From contig JAVHZZ010000004.1 of NCBI GenBank assembly GCA_036250195.1, positions 159,276,727 through 159,340,726 of the forward strand: a stretch of DNA of 64,000 nt, given 5' to 3'. Source of the DNA: Mixophyes australis. Its lineage: Eukaryota; Chordata; Amphibia; Anura; Limnodynastidae. Position numbers and translations under genes: made by a program. The first letter of the stretch is position 1; the number at the start of each line of letters is the position of its first letter. The notes beneath the pieces are model-generated. The model searched no databases. It had not been told where the DNA came from and saw only the letters and a program-made list of their open reading frames with translations. Positions 1 through 11,800 of the stretch are shown one piece after another.

Positions 1-19
1 AAAGTCCAGATGATCATGC

Positions 20-327
20 CGATTCATGCATACCCACCTACACAATTTATCTACAGATCTGTGATTTTCGTCTCTCATAACCATCTGCTGAAAAGATTGT
101 GACTCTGTTTACGCTCTACAGATATGCTGTTGGTTGTGAGTGCGCACACACTTCCACATTTGCCCAACATCGTTCCATCATTATCATTTTTAAGAAGTTT
201 AGAAAACCAGATCAACACATGCAATGTGTTTTGGTACAATAAAACATGATCAAGGGGGTGAACACACTGGACAAACGGTCGTGAATCGTGTGATTTGTAT
301 GATAATTGTATAGATGTGTACCCAGCT
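20..327 (+). repeat. Dispersed repeat, copy 1 of 2 in the window
   Basis: This stretch aligns by eye with 23,150-23,475 in the same orientation. Shared blocks include 'ataaccatctgctga', a 'ggtcgtgagtgc'-like block, 'ttggtacaataaaacatgat' and 'tcgtgtgatt'. No coding sequence is seen. It looks like an old non-autonomous DNA element, but termini and target duplications were not resolved. Confidence 0.55.
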
Positions 328-409
328 TCACCTTTGTTTTTTATTCTGAATTTATTACTCTATATTCTTTTAAATTAGAAAATGAAATGCAATGACATTG
401 ACCAAATTA

Positions 410-1730
410 TTCACAGCCTAGACTTTATATTTGGTAGCACAGACTTTGATCAAAATAACTGCAATTAACCATTTCCTATAGTCATGGATGAGCTTCCTGC
501 ACTTCTCTACTGGCAGTTTGGTCCACTCCTCTTGTGCAAACTGCTTTAGTTCTCCCAAATTTAAAGGGTGCCTTCTCCCAACTGCTGTTTTCAGATATCT
601 ACACAAGTTTCTGTGGGATTTAGATCTGGGGGTTTAGGGGCTAGCAATGAGTCATGGGGCTAAACATATTAAACAGCGCTTTTTGCAAGTTGTCGATATT
701 CAGCGAGTTTGACAGCTAAATTTAAAACAGCAATGTGTTTAAAGGCAAATTTTGCCTTTAAACACATTGCCATTTTAAAACTAGCTGTCAAACTCGATGA
801 ATATTGGCGACTTGCAAAAAGTGCTATTTAATACATTTAGCTCCTGGACTTATTGCTAGCCACTTAGCGTCTAGTCTTTAACCTTTCCTGGATGCTTTTA
901 GAAGTGTGTTTAAGTTATTGTTCTACTGGAAGACTCATGACCGTCAGTGGAGACCCAGGTTTCTGACACTCGGTTCAATATTGTTCCAGTCAATCTTATT
1001 TATGTCTCTCTCTCTCAGCAGTGTGGCCCTCTTGGGTCTTTTACTACCTTTCATTGAGTTAGCAATGGATGGTGTGAGTTGAAACTGTTGTACCATGTGT
1101 TTGTAGGTAAGCTTTATTCTGTTTGGTAGTTGAAAGAAGTGCTTTGTCCAACATTTAAACAAACCTGCACTGCAATTTTCAAACAAGCATTATCTTGCTG
1201 CCATGCTGAGTGAGGGTATCTACAGTGCCTTGGGTCTTAAACTTTATAATTACATTATGTACAGTGATAATTGGAACATCAAGGTCTCTTGAGATTGATT
1301 TGTTGCTTTGAGATTGCCCATACTTCAGTCTGACCTCCTCAAACAATTATATGGATTTCTTTCATTTCTTCATGTCTTCAAGTCTTTTTCTCTATTCAAG
1401 CTCACTTAATGAGTGATTTTCATATTGCAGGCACCTATTACATGCCACAGGTGAGTTCAGTTCCAAACTAAAGGAGAATCACCTGCTTGAAACCGAACAA
1501 CTTCTAACAGGCAAGAATTGTGTCTATCCCATTTAACAATTTGTTTATAGAATAATCTATGACTTAGCATTTTTTTCTGCTTTTTGTGTTTTATTCCACT
1601 TCAAACAAAAAAAATATGTATGCAAATTCCCCCCAAATTTTTTAATGTCAACAATTATCTGGAAGAAATGGTGCATTATTAGAAAAAAACTGCAAATGTG
1701 ACAATATTTTTGCCCATGACTGTACAGTGT
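410..1730 (-). mobile_element. Degraded Tc1/mariner transposon
   Basis: On the minus strand, 606-418 encodes a peptide ending WLIAVILIKVCATKYKV, preceded by EEWTKLPVEKCRKLI. This matches the usual Tc1-type transposase C-terminus (EEWxKIPxxxCxKLV...KGGxTKY). The block near 893-960 resembles the antisense of the QQDNDPKHTS region that carries the second catalytic Asp. The right end (about 1,695-1,727) has the typical terminal wording of these elements, 'caatatttttgcccatgact'. The coding region is broken by stops and frameshifts and by the palindromic element at 639-862. The left terminal repeat was not found, so it may be truncated. Inactive remnant. Confidence 0.6.
639..862. mobile_element. 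Palindromic MITE inside the Tc1 remnant
   Basis: The two halves are inverted copies over nearly the whole length. The left arm starts 'ggctagcaatgagtc' and the right arm read in reverse starts 'ggctagcaataagtc'. The centre is the self-complementary 'gcaaattttgc' near 745-755. There is no coding capacity. This is a foldback MITE that inserted into the Tc1 copy, so it is the younger of the two. Confidence 0.7.
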
Positions 1731-2747
1731 TTCATCCTTCCCTTTACACTTTACATCTCTTTATTAAAGGACCTGCTCTTACCTTAATCCTGGATAACTT
1801 CGGCTTGCATCTACTTATATTTTTTCAAACATTTCCTCTTTGGTGAATTTTCATCCTCACCCCATATACCTTATGTGTCACTTGTTTTGTTTTCCTTGAA
1901 ATTGTAAGTTTTTTAGGACAGCGACTCCAATATACTGTATTTTGCTACAGTACATGACTCCTTCTATGTGTAAGGCAATAGGTGGACATGTTTGTATACG
2001 CCATACTATATACAATATGCTTTTGTTACCGTATATTATCAACACTGGGCAATGTGACTTAGTGAATGGAGATTTTATGAAAATAAAAAAGTGGCATAGC
2101 TATTTTTATATATAGTATGATTATCAAGCTATATTGTATTTTAAGTAAAACAGTAAGAACAGTTATGGGTTGCCCTGCAATACAGTAGCATTTTACTGTT
2201 TAAAAACTAAGTAAAATGACACCTTTGATTTAAATTGTGTTTGCAGACCTATGTAAACTTAAACAAAACAATGTTTATATTTCATGAAATACTTTTGAGA
2301 TCTATTTTTATTTATTGCAGATTTTCATTTGTTATTATATGTTATAAATCTCTCTGTTTTGGTTTTTGGGATTGGTTTAATTGTCTTTCTTAAAATTTCT
2401 GTGACCGAAAATACACAGAGAAGAATGTAATTTTGAAACCCATTCTTTACTTGCAGGTTTGGACTGTAAAAGTGTGTTTAACTCTAAATGAGGCCCGAAA
2501 TGACCAGCCTATTAGACAGTAAGTATAGTTATCTCAAGCAGCTTGTTCTTACCCATTTCTCTCTCTCACAAGTAACCTGTTTTTCTTTTTAGATTTTTTT
2601 TTAAATAACAATAGAAAAAATAAATTAACCACCAACTGCACTCCAAAAAAGTTACCCAGAAGCCAACCCACAAAAAGTTCAAAACAAATAACAAAATAAT
2701 CAGGAAGAAAATAAACAGCCATTCTTTACCAATGTTATGGAAAAAAC
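1731..2747. other. AT-rich sequence, nothing recognised
   Basis: Low-complexity A/T-rich sequence with no credible coding region, RNA gene or repeat boundary that I could identify. Confidence 0.5.
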
Positions 2748-3018
2748 TTTGCCTATAGAAATGCTCGGGCTCGGTTTCCCGAAAACCAAGCCTATCCGAA
2801 CATCGGAGATCCATGTACCAAGCCTGCTCAGCTCGGTATTTTTGCTTGCCCTCGGAACTTAAGACGGGCCAAAACGTCATTGTTGCATCATTGGATCTCG
2901 CGAGATTTGGATTCTATAAGCACCGCCCTCAACAGAGATCCTACGCCATTTCACAGAGAGACACAAATGGGGTAGTTGGGTTTTTGGCAGTCTCTAGTGC
3001 AGTTGGGCAGGGTCATTA

Positions 3019-3440
3019 ATGAAAGTTAAAGAGAAGGGTTGGCAATGTTTTTCAAACTCTCAAGTGACATTCTATAGAGTTATAGCTCGCACAGAACAGG
3101 AGAAATGGCAGTGTTCAGTGCTTAAAGAAAATAATTGGGCTGTCAGTGTTCTTAAAGTCTCCAGTCACAGTCTACTGTGCCAAAGCTCGCCAAGAAACAT
3201 GAGAGGTGGCAGTGTTCAGTGCTGTAAAAGGAATAATAGGGCTGGCAGTGTTCTTAAAAGTCTCCAGTTGCATTGTACTGTGTTGTTATAGCTCACACAG
3301 AAACAGGAGAGTTACCAGTGTTCTTGCCAGTCTACAGTTTACGTGTCATTGCTCATTTGCAGTGCTGAAACATAAATAATAGGGCTGGCAGTGTTCTTTA
3401 AAGTCTCCAGCCACATTGTACTGTGTAATTAAAATGGATT
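3019..3440 (+). repeat. Degenerate subterminal tandem repeats of the hAT element
   Basis: About four units of roughly 100-110 bp share phrases such as 'gggctggcagtgttctt', 'aaagtctccag' and 'catagctc...cacagaaacaggagag'. The same wording occurs at 58,100-58,270 in the second hAT copy. Open reading frames across this stretch are by-products of the repeat and are not regarded as genes. Subterminal repeats in hAT elements are commonly transposase-binding sites; that role here is inferred. Confidence 0.55.
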
Positions 3441-3718
3441 CACATAAGTCCACAGAAGACCAAGAGTACTGCTGGCACCAGTCATGATGATAGCAATCCT
3501 TCTACATCATCTGCTAAAGCCTATGTTAAATTGCATAGTATTTTACAGCAACATGTTATTTTACACACACAGTGGCAATGAAAGAATCAGGCCTTCACAT
3601 TTCTCTATGAGTGCTAGTTCTGCAACTGTCAGTGAGACATTTTCTTGTAAGGTTAGTCATGACCTTGTCATTCTGACTCAGAAGGTGGTGCCCAAATACT
3701 TTTACGTGTAAAGCCGAG

Positions 3719-6641
3719 CTGGAAGAAAACAGTAAGGCATTAGAAGAAACTGAATGTTCAGATTCAGAAACTACTCAAATCCCTGAGGAGAGTCTATCCA
3801 CGAGTGCTATGTGTAAGCCTGAGCTTTCTGATACCATGCTCACAAAGAATCCTCCTTTTAGCATTTCTGCAGATGTGTGGATGAGCAGCCCAAGTATAGC
3901 TGGTAATGCACAAATTCAGGATGCCACTGTGGTTTTGCAACAGGATGAGGGGGATATTTGTGTATCTGACAACGGCGCTAATGAGGATGTTAATGACAAT
4001 GATTTTGTATGTGTAAGTCCTGCAGCAGTGGAAAGAGTTCTTGCACGTGATAAGAAGAAGGCCATTGTCATGCCTGTGCATAAGACCAAAAAATCCACCT
4101 CCTATGCGTGGAATTATTTTTACCCAAATTCTGACAACAGTTTTCTAGCCATTTGTAGCATTTGTAAAGCCACAGTCAGTAGAGGTAGGGTCCTTAACCA
4201 TCTAGAAACCTCATCCATGTTACACCATTTGAAGCAAGTTCATGGCAAGCTGTTGAGAAATTTTGAAACCTATGCTAAAAAAATAACAACAAGCAGTCCA
4301 TCATCAGCTAGGTCCCTTCTCTCAGCTAGATTCCGGCATCTGCAATCTTAACCTTCAACACCTTACTCATCAATATCCTCACTAGCGATCAGAGTTAGTC
4401 CAGCATTAAAGTTGCTAAGGCTAGATGACTCCTCCACTCTCCAGGATTCCTCAGAAGAATTCTTGAGCGTTAGTCCTACTTCTGCTACTGCTGGGGGTGG
4501 ATCTTCATTCAAGAAGCAGACTAAGAAGAAGACTACTAGTAGTTTACAACAATTGACTGTTAAACAATCCTTTGCAAGAGGAAGCAAGTATGAAAGCTGT
4601 CACCCAGAAGCAAAGTGGATCACAGACGCCATGGCGACTATACTAGTATTGGTATTAGATTTCAATCACAACACCATTTTACTAGAAAAGCTATTCCTCA
4701 CCTGTACAAGAAAGTTCGTTAAAATGTAATTATTGGGCTACAAAATGGCATTCTACCCACTGTACACTTAACCACAGATATGCATACAATTAGAACTGGG
4801 AAAACTAAAGATTATATTACTGTTACAGCCCACTGGGTTGGTGATTCACCTTCACCAACAGGAACAGCAGCAGCATGTATCCAACTACATCACATTATTC
4901 AGAGGTAGGCTACTATGTGTATCACCGGCTTCACTAAGAGGCAGCTAACAATCTATTACAAAAATTAAGGGATGTCATTGCAACGTGGCATATCCCGCTT
5001 GGACTCTCCTCAGGATATGTATTTTCTGATAATGCCACCAATATTGTGAGAGCATTACAGCTGGGTTAATTCCATCACGTTCCCTGTTTTATTATTATTA
5101 TTATTATTATTATCGTATATTTGTAAGGCGCCACAGTGCCGTACAGTAGGAAAGACAAGGACATCCGTAAAACAGGACATCCGTAAAACAAGAACAGACA
5201 AAATGAATGGAGAAATGAAAACAAAGGATATGGAGGACCCTGCTCATTAGAGAGCTTAAATTCTAAAGGGAAGATTGCACAACTGAAACAAGTGAGTGTG
5301 GCTTAGAGTGGAGATTGGAATAGTTTTGAGGGTGTATTAGTGTGAATAGGGTTATTGAGGATAAGGTCACCTTTAAAAAAGAGATGGGTTTTCAAAGAGC
5401 ATCTAAAGATTTGAATGCTGTGGGAAAGTCTGATAAGTGGAGAGCAGCACGGGAGAAGTCTTGTAGGCAGGAGAGAGGTGGTTATCAGAGACAATACAAG
5501 GTGCATGTCAGAGGTAGATCTAAGAGGGCGGGATGGAGAGTATTTTGATATGAGATTTGCAATGTATGCAGGGGATGATGAATGCCTGTTTTGCTCACAC
5601 AATATACTTGGTGGTGCAGAGCTTTTTGAAAAATGACAGGGACGTGCAGGAGATGCTGTCTGTGGCTCGTAAAATATCTGGACATTTCTGGCATTCAGCA
5701 ACAGCATGTAGGAGATTGCAGCAGCTACAAAAACAATTTAATTTGCCCTGCCACCAAAAGCAAGAGGTGGTAACAATGGGGAATTCCACCCTGTATTTGC
5801 ATCTGAGGATGGAGGGACAGCGGAAAGCCATCCACGTTTACTCCATAAGTAATGATATTGGGAAGGTGGGGAAATGTATTTTACTCAAGTGCAGTGCAGA
5901 ATACTTTTTTGTGTTGTGCAAGGTGCTAAAACCATTCAAAGTAGTGACCTGTGAAGAGAGTTCAGACACTGCTAGCTTGAGCCAAGTGATTCCCTTAATT
6001 AGACTTTTGGAAAAGCATCTTGAGAAAATGAAGGAGGAGATGAAACAAAGCAATTATGATAAGTTTGTCAGACTTGTAGATCAAGTACTTTGTTCGCTTC
6101 GCCAGAACCAATAGTTATCAAAATCTTGAAATGGGATCACTACATTTTGGCAACTATGCTTGATCCTAGGTTTAAGAGCTATGTCTTCTCTTTGTTTCCA
6201 ACTGACCCAGATGTCAAGAGATGCAAGGAGCTCCTGGTGAGAAAGATGACTGCTCAAGTGTTACGTGACAGGACAGTGTCTCCCCCTTCAGTTTCTCAGT
6301 CAACTTCTGCTGGGAAAAATCTTAGCTTTCCCAAGAGACCCATTTTGACATTTGGTCTGGTCTAAAAGAATTGACCAAAAACTATCACACCACTGCCGTA
6401 ACTCCACCTGATCCTATGATCAACATCCAAAGGATGGTGGAGGATTATTTTAACAACAGCATAGAAATAGACATGTCAGACAGTCCCTTTACATACTGGG
6501 AGGAAAAAAGGCAATTTGGAGACCCATGTACCAACTTGCCTTGCAATACCTAAGCTGCCCAGCCTCCAGTGTGTACTCAGAAAGAGTTTTCAGCACAGCC
6601 GGGAACCTTGTCACAGATCGCGTAGGAGGCTACTTACTCAA
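3719..6641 (+). pseudogene. hAT (ZBED-like) transposase, broken
   Basis: The N-terminal part (open from about 3719 to 4351) has a BED zinc finger: an aromatic SYAWNYFYP start, Cys-x2-Cys (AICSICKA, near 4150) and the HHLKQVHGKLL histidines (near 4222). The middle contains the DDE-domain wording VTAHWVGDSPSP (about 4815) and an SDNATNIVRALQLG block (about 5025). After the LINE insertion the frame resumes at 5583 with ACFAHTIYLVVQSFLKN and stays open to 6114. The C-terminal dimerisation domain ends near 6541-6615 with SSVYSERVFSTAGNLV. Frameshifts and stops occur at least near 4349, 4729, 6114 and 6362. It once encoded a DNA transposase and is now dead. Vertebrate ZBED genes derive from such proteins, but nothing here suggests domestication. 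Confidence 0.8.
5091..5584 (-). mobile_element. 5'-truncated L2/CR1-like LINE 3' end, inserted in the hAT transposase
   Basis: Read on the minus strand it encodes a decayed LINE C-terminus with PAYIANLISKYSPSRPLRST, followed by the 3' tail containing a 'ggcgcctta'-type box and an ATT-repeat end (5090-5115). Related tails occur at 45,760-46,852 and 49,887-50,970. It is flanked by identical 8-base copies of 'cctgtttt' (5083-5090 and 5585-5592), and removing it reconnects the hAT reading frame around the FAH motif. Target-primed insertion after the hAT was in place is clear. Confidence 0.75.
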
Positions 6642-6841
6642 AATGTTTAAAAGATGATGTTCATCAAAATGAACTACAATTTCCATGGGGAAGCCCTTTA
6701 CCACCAATTACATCAAAATACAGAGGCTTCTGTAATGGTGGATTCCAGTGGGGTTGAATTAATAATGTGGGAGAATGATGTACACACTGATGAGGGTGAG
6801 GATAAGGCTGAGGATGATGACAATAACATCTTGCCACAGTA

Positions 6842-7115
6842 GAGTTCATTAATAGCACTGTTAGCTTAGGTGCCTTAAGTCCATTGTTTACTTGTTTAGT
6901 GGGGGCCCAATTAAACCAAGCACTTCAGCCACAAAAGTTGCACTCGCTGATGCGCTTGGTTTGTTAAAGTATGCATGTCTTTTTTAAGATCCAACATAAG
7001 GGTGGGTGAGAAAGCTCAAGGACAATTCCATCTTGCACCACTTTTCCTTTCAGTTACCGCTGTGTGCCAATGTTACCTTCATGTGCTATATACTGTTGTG
7101 CACTTTGCAAAACGT
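6842..7115 (+). repeat. hAT 3' untranslated block, first copy
   Basis: The wording 'gtgggggcccaa', 'ccaagcacttcagccacaaa' and 'gacaattccatcttgcacca' recurs at 8379-8670 in the same orientation, so this block exists twice inside one pair of hAT termini. Confidence 0.65.
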
Positions 7116-7452
7116 AGCTTTTCGCCAAGACACCCATTGAAGATGCAGATGACTCAGCACAATATTTTGACATCTGAAGGTAAATGTATCAAGCTGAGAG
7201 TTTTTTGGCGGGTTTGAAAAACCAATCAGATTCTAGTTATCATTTATTTAGTACATTCTACAAAATGACAGATAAAATCTGATTGGTTCCTAGAGGCAAC
7301 ATCTCCACTTTTCAAACCCTCCAGAAAACTCTCAGCTTGATACATTTACCCCCTAGCCTGGTCTTCTGTAAACCGATTGACTAAAATTATTGACACCTCT
7401 GTTATAACTCCACCTTATCCTACTTCCAACATCCAAAGAATTGTGGAGTATT
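7115..7452 (+). repeat. Second partial copy of the hAT C-terminal region
   Basis: The stretch 'gattgactaaaattattgac...ccaacatccaaagaattgtggag' (7,375-7,449) aligns with 6,370-6,445 of the transposase. Upstream, 7,125-7,176 aligns with about 6,331-6,345. A MITE splits it, and the region corresponding to 6,446-6,836 is missing; its place is taken by the NSMCE2 pseudogene. Together with 8379-8670 it forms an internal direct duplication of the hAT 3' part. Confidence 0.55.
7177..7353. mobile_element. Palindromic MITE (copy 1)
   Basis: Ends are inverted: 'ggtaaatgtatcaagctgag' on the left and its complement at 7,332-7,351. The inner part 'ctagttatcatttatttag' is shared with 56,040-56,211. No coding capacity. 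Confidence 0.7.
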
Positions 7453-8378
7453 ATTATTTATTCATTTTTAACGGTATAAAGACAACAGTTTTATTAACAA
7501 ACAACAGTGTTGCTTGCAGAAGTAATGTAAGCATGGATTTCTAAATAGATGTGTATATGTATTACTCAAACCTTTCACTGCTGTTTCATCAGTATTGCAC
7601 AAAGTGTTTGCAATTTGCACTTTACGTACCTAGCTATATTTTAATATTTTGGGATTGGGGCCAATTTGAAGCTCAGTGATGACCTTGCTTTTTGCTGTGA
7701 ATATCAATGGCTCTTTTTAGTGCATTGTCTGGAACAAGATCCTATATACTCATGTCAGAGTGATCACAGCAAATTTTTGGACTCCTGGCGGATTTACCCT
7801 TCTGAAGTTTGTTTTCAATCATCCTTTCAATTGCTTCTCTCTCATACCTGTGACCACATACTTTGTTTTTCACTAGGTTCACCATCTCCAACTGTGTTTA
7901 GGAGTGCTCTGGGTGATGGCGATCTCCTTGTCTTCATCTTCCAAAGCTAAGTCTGCAAAGGCTGATGACAAACCCATTTGTTTTCTTAGGTCTCTTAGCT
8001 GTTCTTTAAACTGGACATATTTATTGTCCTGCCTCAGGGCGTCCTCTGTATTATTCTCCTGAAGCGCAGTGTGTCTTTAGTGTAAAACTCTCTTAAATCC
8101 GGATCTCATCCAGTGGGTCACATTTTAACTTAAGCACTGTTTCCTCAACTGCATCTATATATTGGTTTAAATCTCTGTTCAGTGCAGCATATTCCAACAT
8201 GACGGATTCCATGCTGCCCACATGTTGTCACAGTCTGTCTGAAGCGGATCTAATGCCACTGCAGTTGTTATATCCATTCCTGTGTCTACATAAGTTTGTC
8301 AGTTCTTCAGGGATGAGAGGGAGGTATCCACAGAGGAGAAGGCGTTTAAAGATACGAGCAGACATGGTTTAATAATAT
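7453..8378 (-). pseudogene. NSMCE2: Processed pseudogene of NSMCE2 (SUMO E3 ligase of SMC5/6)
   Basis: On the minus strand, an intron-less and frameshifted coding sequence resembles NSMCE2/MMS21, the SUMO ligase bound to the SMC5/6 DNA-repair complex. Near the N-terminus the frame gives FSSVDTSLSSLKN then GMDITTAVALDP. The helical arm has [20 protein letters not shown]. The SP-RING ligase region has [20 protein letters not shown] (Cys and His zinc ligands), CCDHSDM and DLVPDNALKRAIDIHSKK. Several stops and frame changes separate these blocks. About 200 bp of probable 3' untranslated sequence follows to 7453, ending in an A/T-rich tract with an AATAAA-like motif. Lack of introns and position inside a transposon point to a retrocopy. 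The family call is firm; exact ends are approximate. Confidence 0.8.
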
Positions 8379-8670
8379 AGAGCTCATTGGCAGCACTGTT
8401 GGGCTTAAGGCAGCTAAGCTATTGGTAGCTTGTTTTGTGGGGGCCCAAACAAACCAAGCACTTCAGCCACAAAAGTGGCACTCCTTGTCGCTGGAGTGCT
8501 TTGTTTGTTAAACTGTACATGTGCTTGTCAATATCTTATATAATGGTGGGTGGTAGGGCTCCAAGGACAATTCCATCTTGCACCACTTTTCTTTTTTTTC
8601 TGTCAATGCTGTGTGGCAATGTTTTCTAGATGTGCTGTGTGTTTGTGTCGTTGCTCTGTCGCGTAGCATC
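8379..8670 (+). repeat. hAT 3' untranslated block, second copy
   Basis: Aligns with 6842-7115 ('gtgggggcccaaacaaacc', 'aagcacttcagccacaaaag', 'caaggacaattccatcttgc'). It is followed by the shared hAT right-terminal sequence (8,690-8,883), which also occurs at 60,090-60,369. Confidence 0.65.
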
Positions 8671-8891
8671 CAGCCAGTCTTTGTCCGAAAGTGTATGATA
8701 ATAATATTGTGACCTTTGAGGTGGTCAAAATTGACTGGAAATGACTGGAAATTAGTGTTACTGAAGTTAATAATAACGTAGGAACAAAAAAAGAGCAACA
8801 TTATGTGATTTTAGCATATTTTAGCAATTTTTCTAAAAAATACAGATCTAAAACCAAAACACGGGAGTCAGTTAACACCTCTAGTTGCCTA

Positions 8892-11800
8892 CAAATGAAA
8901 AGAAAAAAAACCAAAAACAAAATGAATGGACTCTAATTTTTTGCCTGCTTACTAAAACAAAAGCACTCCAAGTCACATTTATTTCTGTGTAACCCAAATG
9001 TTTTTCTGGGAGAACTAAGATTAATAAAAGACAATTAGCTTCAAAAAGACCATGCATATCAATTATGTATTATTTAAAGGTATGTGTGCCCCAACTAGCA
9101 ATATTTAACTGAACTTTTTAACAGAATATTGAGCTGCACTTATTGATTATTTCAGGTTTATCTTTCATTAAAACATATTTTACCAATGTCCATTGTGAGT
9201 CAGTTTGTATTACCTACAACAAAATGTGGAGCACAATATTTTAATGATGTCATATTTGTGACACATCACAAATATGTATTTTAGGATTAAATTATTACAC
9301 GATTTGAAAATGTGCCTGAATATGATTTAAATATTTTGTTAAAACTATTTGTATCTGTAGCTAATTTAGACTAAAATTATAACAGCCATGTGACCAAAAT
9401 CATCTTTAAACACAGGCATAAAAGAAGATAAACTATATGGAGTCAACATGGTAGATATTGTACGTGTTATTTTATAGTAAATGGCATACTATAAATAGTA
9501 TTCAGGTGTCAGCCATATCAGTATTCTCTCACCAGCAAAGAACCTGCCAGCATACCCAGAGGCCTGTTAGCAATGAAATGACAAGCTTAAGGCAAGCACA
9601 GTAATAATCTCACAAGGGAAACACATTTTTGCTGTAAATGCATGAAATATAGGTTATTTCATACCTTAATGACATTTCTACTGGCATGAGATCATGTCAA
9701 CCACCACAAACAAAAAGTGACTGTAAGGAGAGCATTTTGTTTTCTAATCAATTGCATTGCTTTGGTCACACTAATAGACCGTAGTATATATGAGAAAATC
9801 TGTGTGTCGGAACTTTACATTAAAAAAATGTCATGAAATCAGTTATTTTATATATTTTATAGTTATATAATATAATGTGTGTGCTTTTAATAAAGGTGGT
9901 CAAACAACGTATACAATTAAAAAAAAAACGATAGTAATGCCCCATTCAGAAACCCAAAAACAGAATGCAATGCATTCTATAGAAATAAATTAAATACATT
10001 ATTATTTCTTAGGAATTCCTGTAGGACAATCACTGAAACTACATGTACTAAAATTTGAGATATATTAAAACAAGTTAAATTAGAATTAGAATCTAAACGC
10101 AGATTGTGCAAACATTAATGGCATGATGTTCTATCATGGTTAAACTTCTGTGGTTGTTAACAAATGTGAATAATGTAGGGAACAAATAGCAATCAGATAT
10201 TTTAGTTGATAACTTACTATAAATGCAATGCAAAGTAACAAAACCTAGTATAATTTTATCTTATACTTTATAAAGAGACAGTTATTGACTACATGTTGAA
10301 ACATTAACATCATAAGGCAAAAGAACAAGCAGCAAAATAAAATTGATCTTTATTAATCTAAGAAGTACCAATCTGTTGGTCTTAGAGAATACCTTATCTC
10401 TAAAGGCTCATTCTAATCAAAATAGAATATTAAGATATGGCAGGAATTTCATTCAATTTAAACATTAATTCAGGTTATTAATTAACTGAGGTACAGCATC
10501 CCACCCCATCTAGGGGGTTCCTGATCTTCTGCTGCAGTCATCAAAGCTATCTTTGCTCCTGCTAGCAGCATGTTGGCAATGAAAAATATTCTCCCTTTAT
10601 GGTAAACGCATGAATTATACAGGGATTCATCACATAAATTGATATTTCAATAATGATAACTTCAATGGCTACCATTTGCATTTCACTATACACTACTTGC
10701 AAGGAAGCACTCACCATTTCTGTAAATTCAAAACAAAGAAAGCTGCTCAATCCCATTGGTTTTCCATAGCTTAGTTATTTAGTGACCACTGGGGCTTCTG
10801 TACGAAGACAGACCCAAGTTAATTCTAAATTCCCCAAAATAGTAGAAATTGTAGAGTCTGCACGCCAAGCAAAATGTCTGGTAACATCTGAAAGCAGATT
10901 TTTAATTATAGTATCTTTTAAAGGCAAGTACTTCAGTAGAGATTAACCTTACATGTTTCAGCCCTCACAGCCCTTAATCATAGGTTCTACAAAAAAATAA
11001 AAAAATAATCAAGTTTAAAACATTCAATAATATGATGTATCTGCCATTTGGTTCGGACACAGATAATAGTTTAATATCTGTTTTCTTATTTAAACAGCAG
11101 TGATGTCAATCTTTAAATTACTCTGCCTTCTTATATAAAATACATTTTTTATTTTTCCTTATGGTTGACAAGGATTTCCACTTAAAGTACTATTGGAACT
11201 AAAACTATCAGACACCTTAATATGGTTATTAATTCTTACAAGACCATCATTGCCACCTTAAACACATTTTGATTGAAATTCCAAATGGATAATTTACTTG
11301 TGCTGAACATAATTGATCAGTGTTCAATTGTATCCCTCAAAATTCCTTCAAATAAATTACAACTTAAACTAGGCAAACAAGTCTCTTGTTTCCTGTTTCC
11401 AATATTGCTCCCATCTTAAAATGGGTACCATATCTGCTTCACTTCAATATTGTGGCCCTGACCCAGTTATGAGAGAGTCCATAGATATAAGAAATAATGG
11501 TTTATCAATTTCCTAATCCTAGTTCGTTTGGCACACTTGGGTAGATTTCACCTGGTCCAGTTGCTTTATCTGTCCTAATCTTGTTTAGACATAACTGCAC
11601 CTTCTCTTCTATTAGGCAAGTAAACATTAATGGAGGGCATAGGCTACTGCTACATAACTACATAACTTACTTTTTGCCATTTTTTTCTGTTTTTACTTAA
11701 TATTCATAAATTATTGTTCCTAGTTTATCATTAAACTAATGTTATCAATCTTATTTTCTTTGCTGTTGTTGATCTTGATCAATTTTATGGGGTTATACGT

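Larger units (their letters stand above)
2756..8883 (+). mobile_element. hAT transposon with nested insertions
   Basis: The ends are inverted: left 'tagaaatgctc...', right '...acacctcta'. Eight-base flanks match at 7 of 8 positions (2748-2755 tttgccta; 8884-8891 gttgccta), as expected for hAT target duplications. Inside, in order: subterminal degenerate repeats, a broken BED-type transposase (3719-6641), a 3' untranslated block (about 6842-7115), a second partial copy of the C-terminal and 3' region (about 7115-7452 and 8379-8670), and the right terminus. Later insertions are an L2-like LINE tail, a palindromic MITE and an NSMCE2 pseudogene. A second member of the family is at 57,041-60,369. 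Boundaries are well supported; the internal history is inferred. Confidence 0.8.

Noticed and set aside
7666..7950. Plus-strand frame of 94 codons
   Set aside because: It is antisense to the NSMCE2 pseudogene, which explains the sequence on the minus strand.
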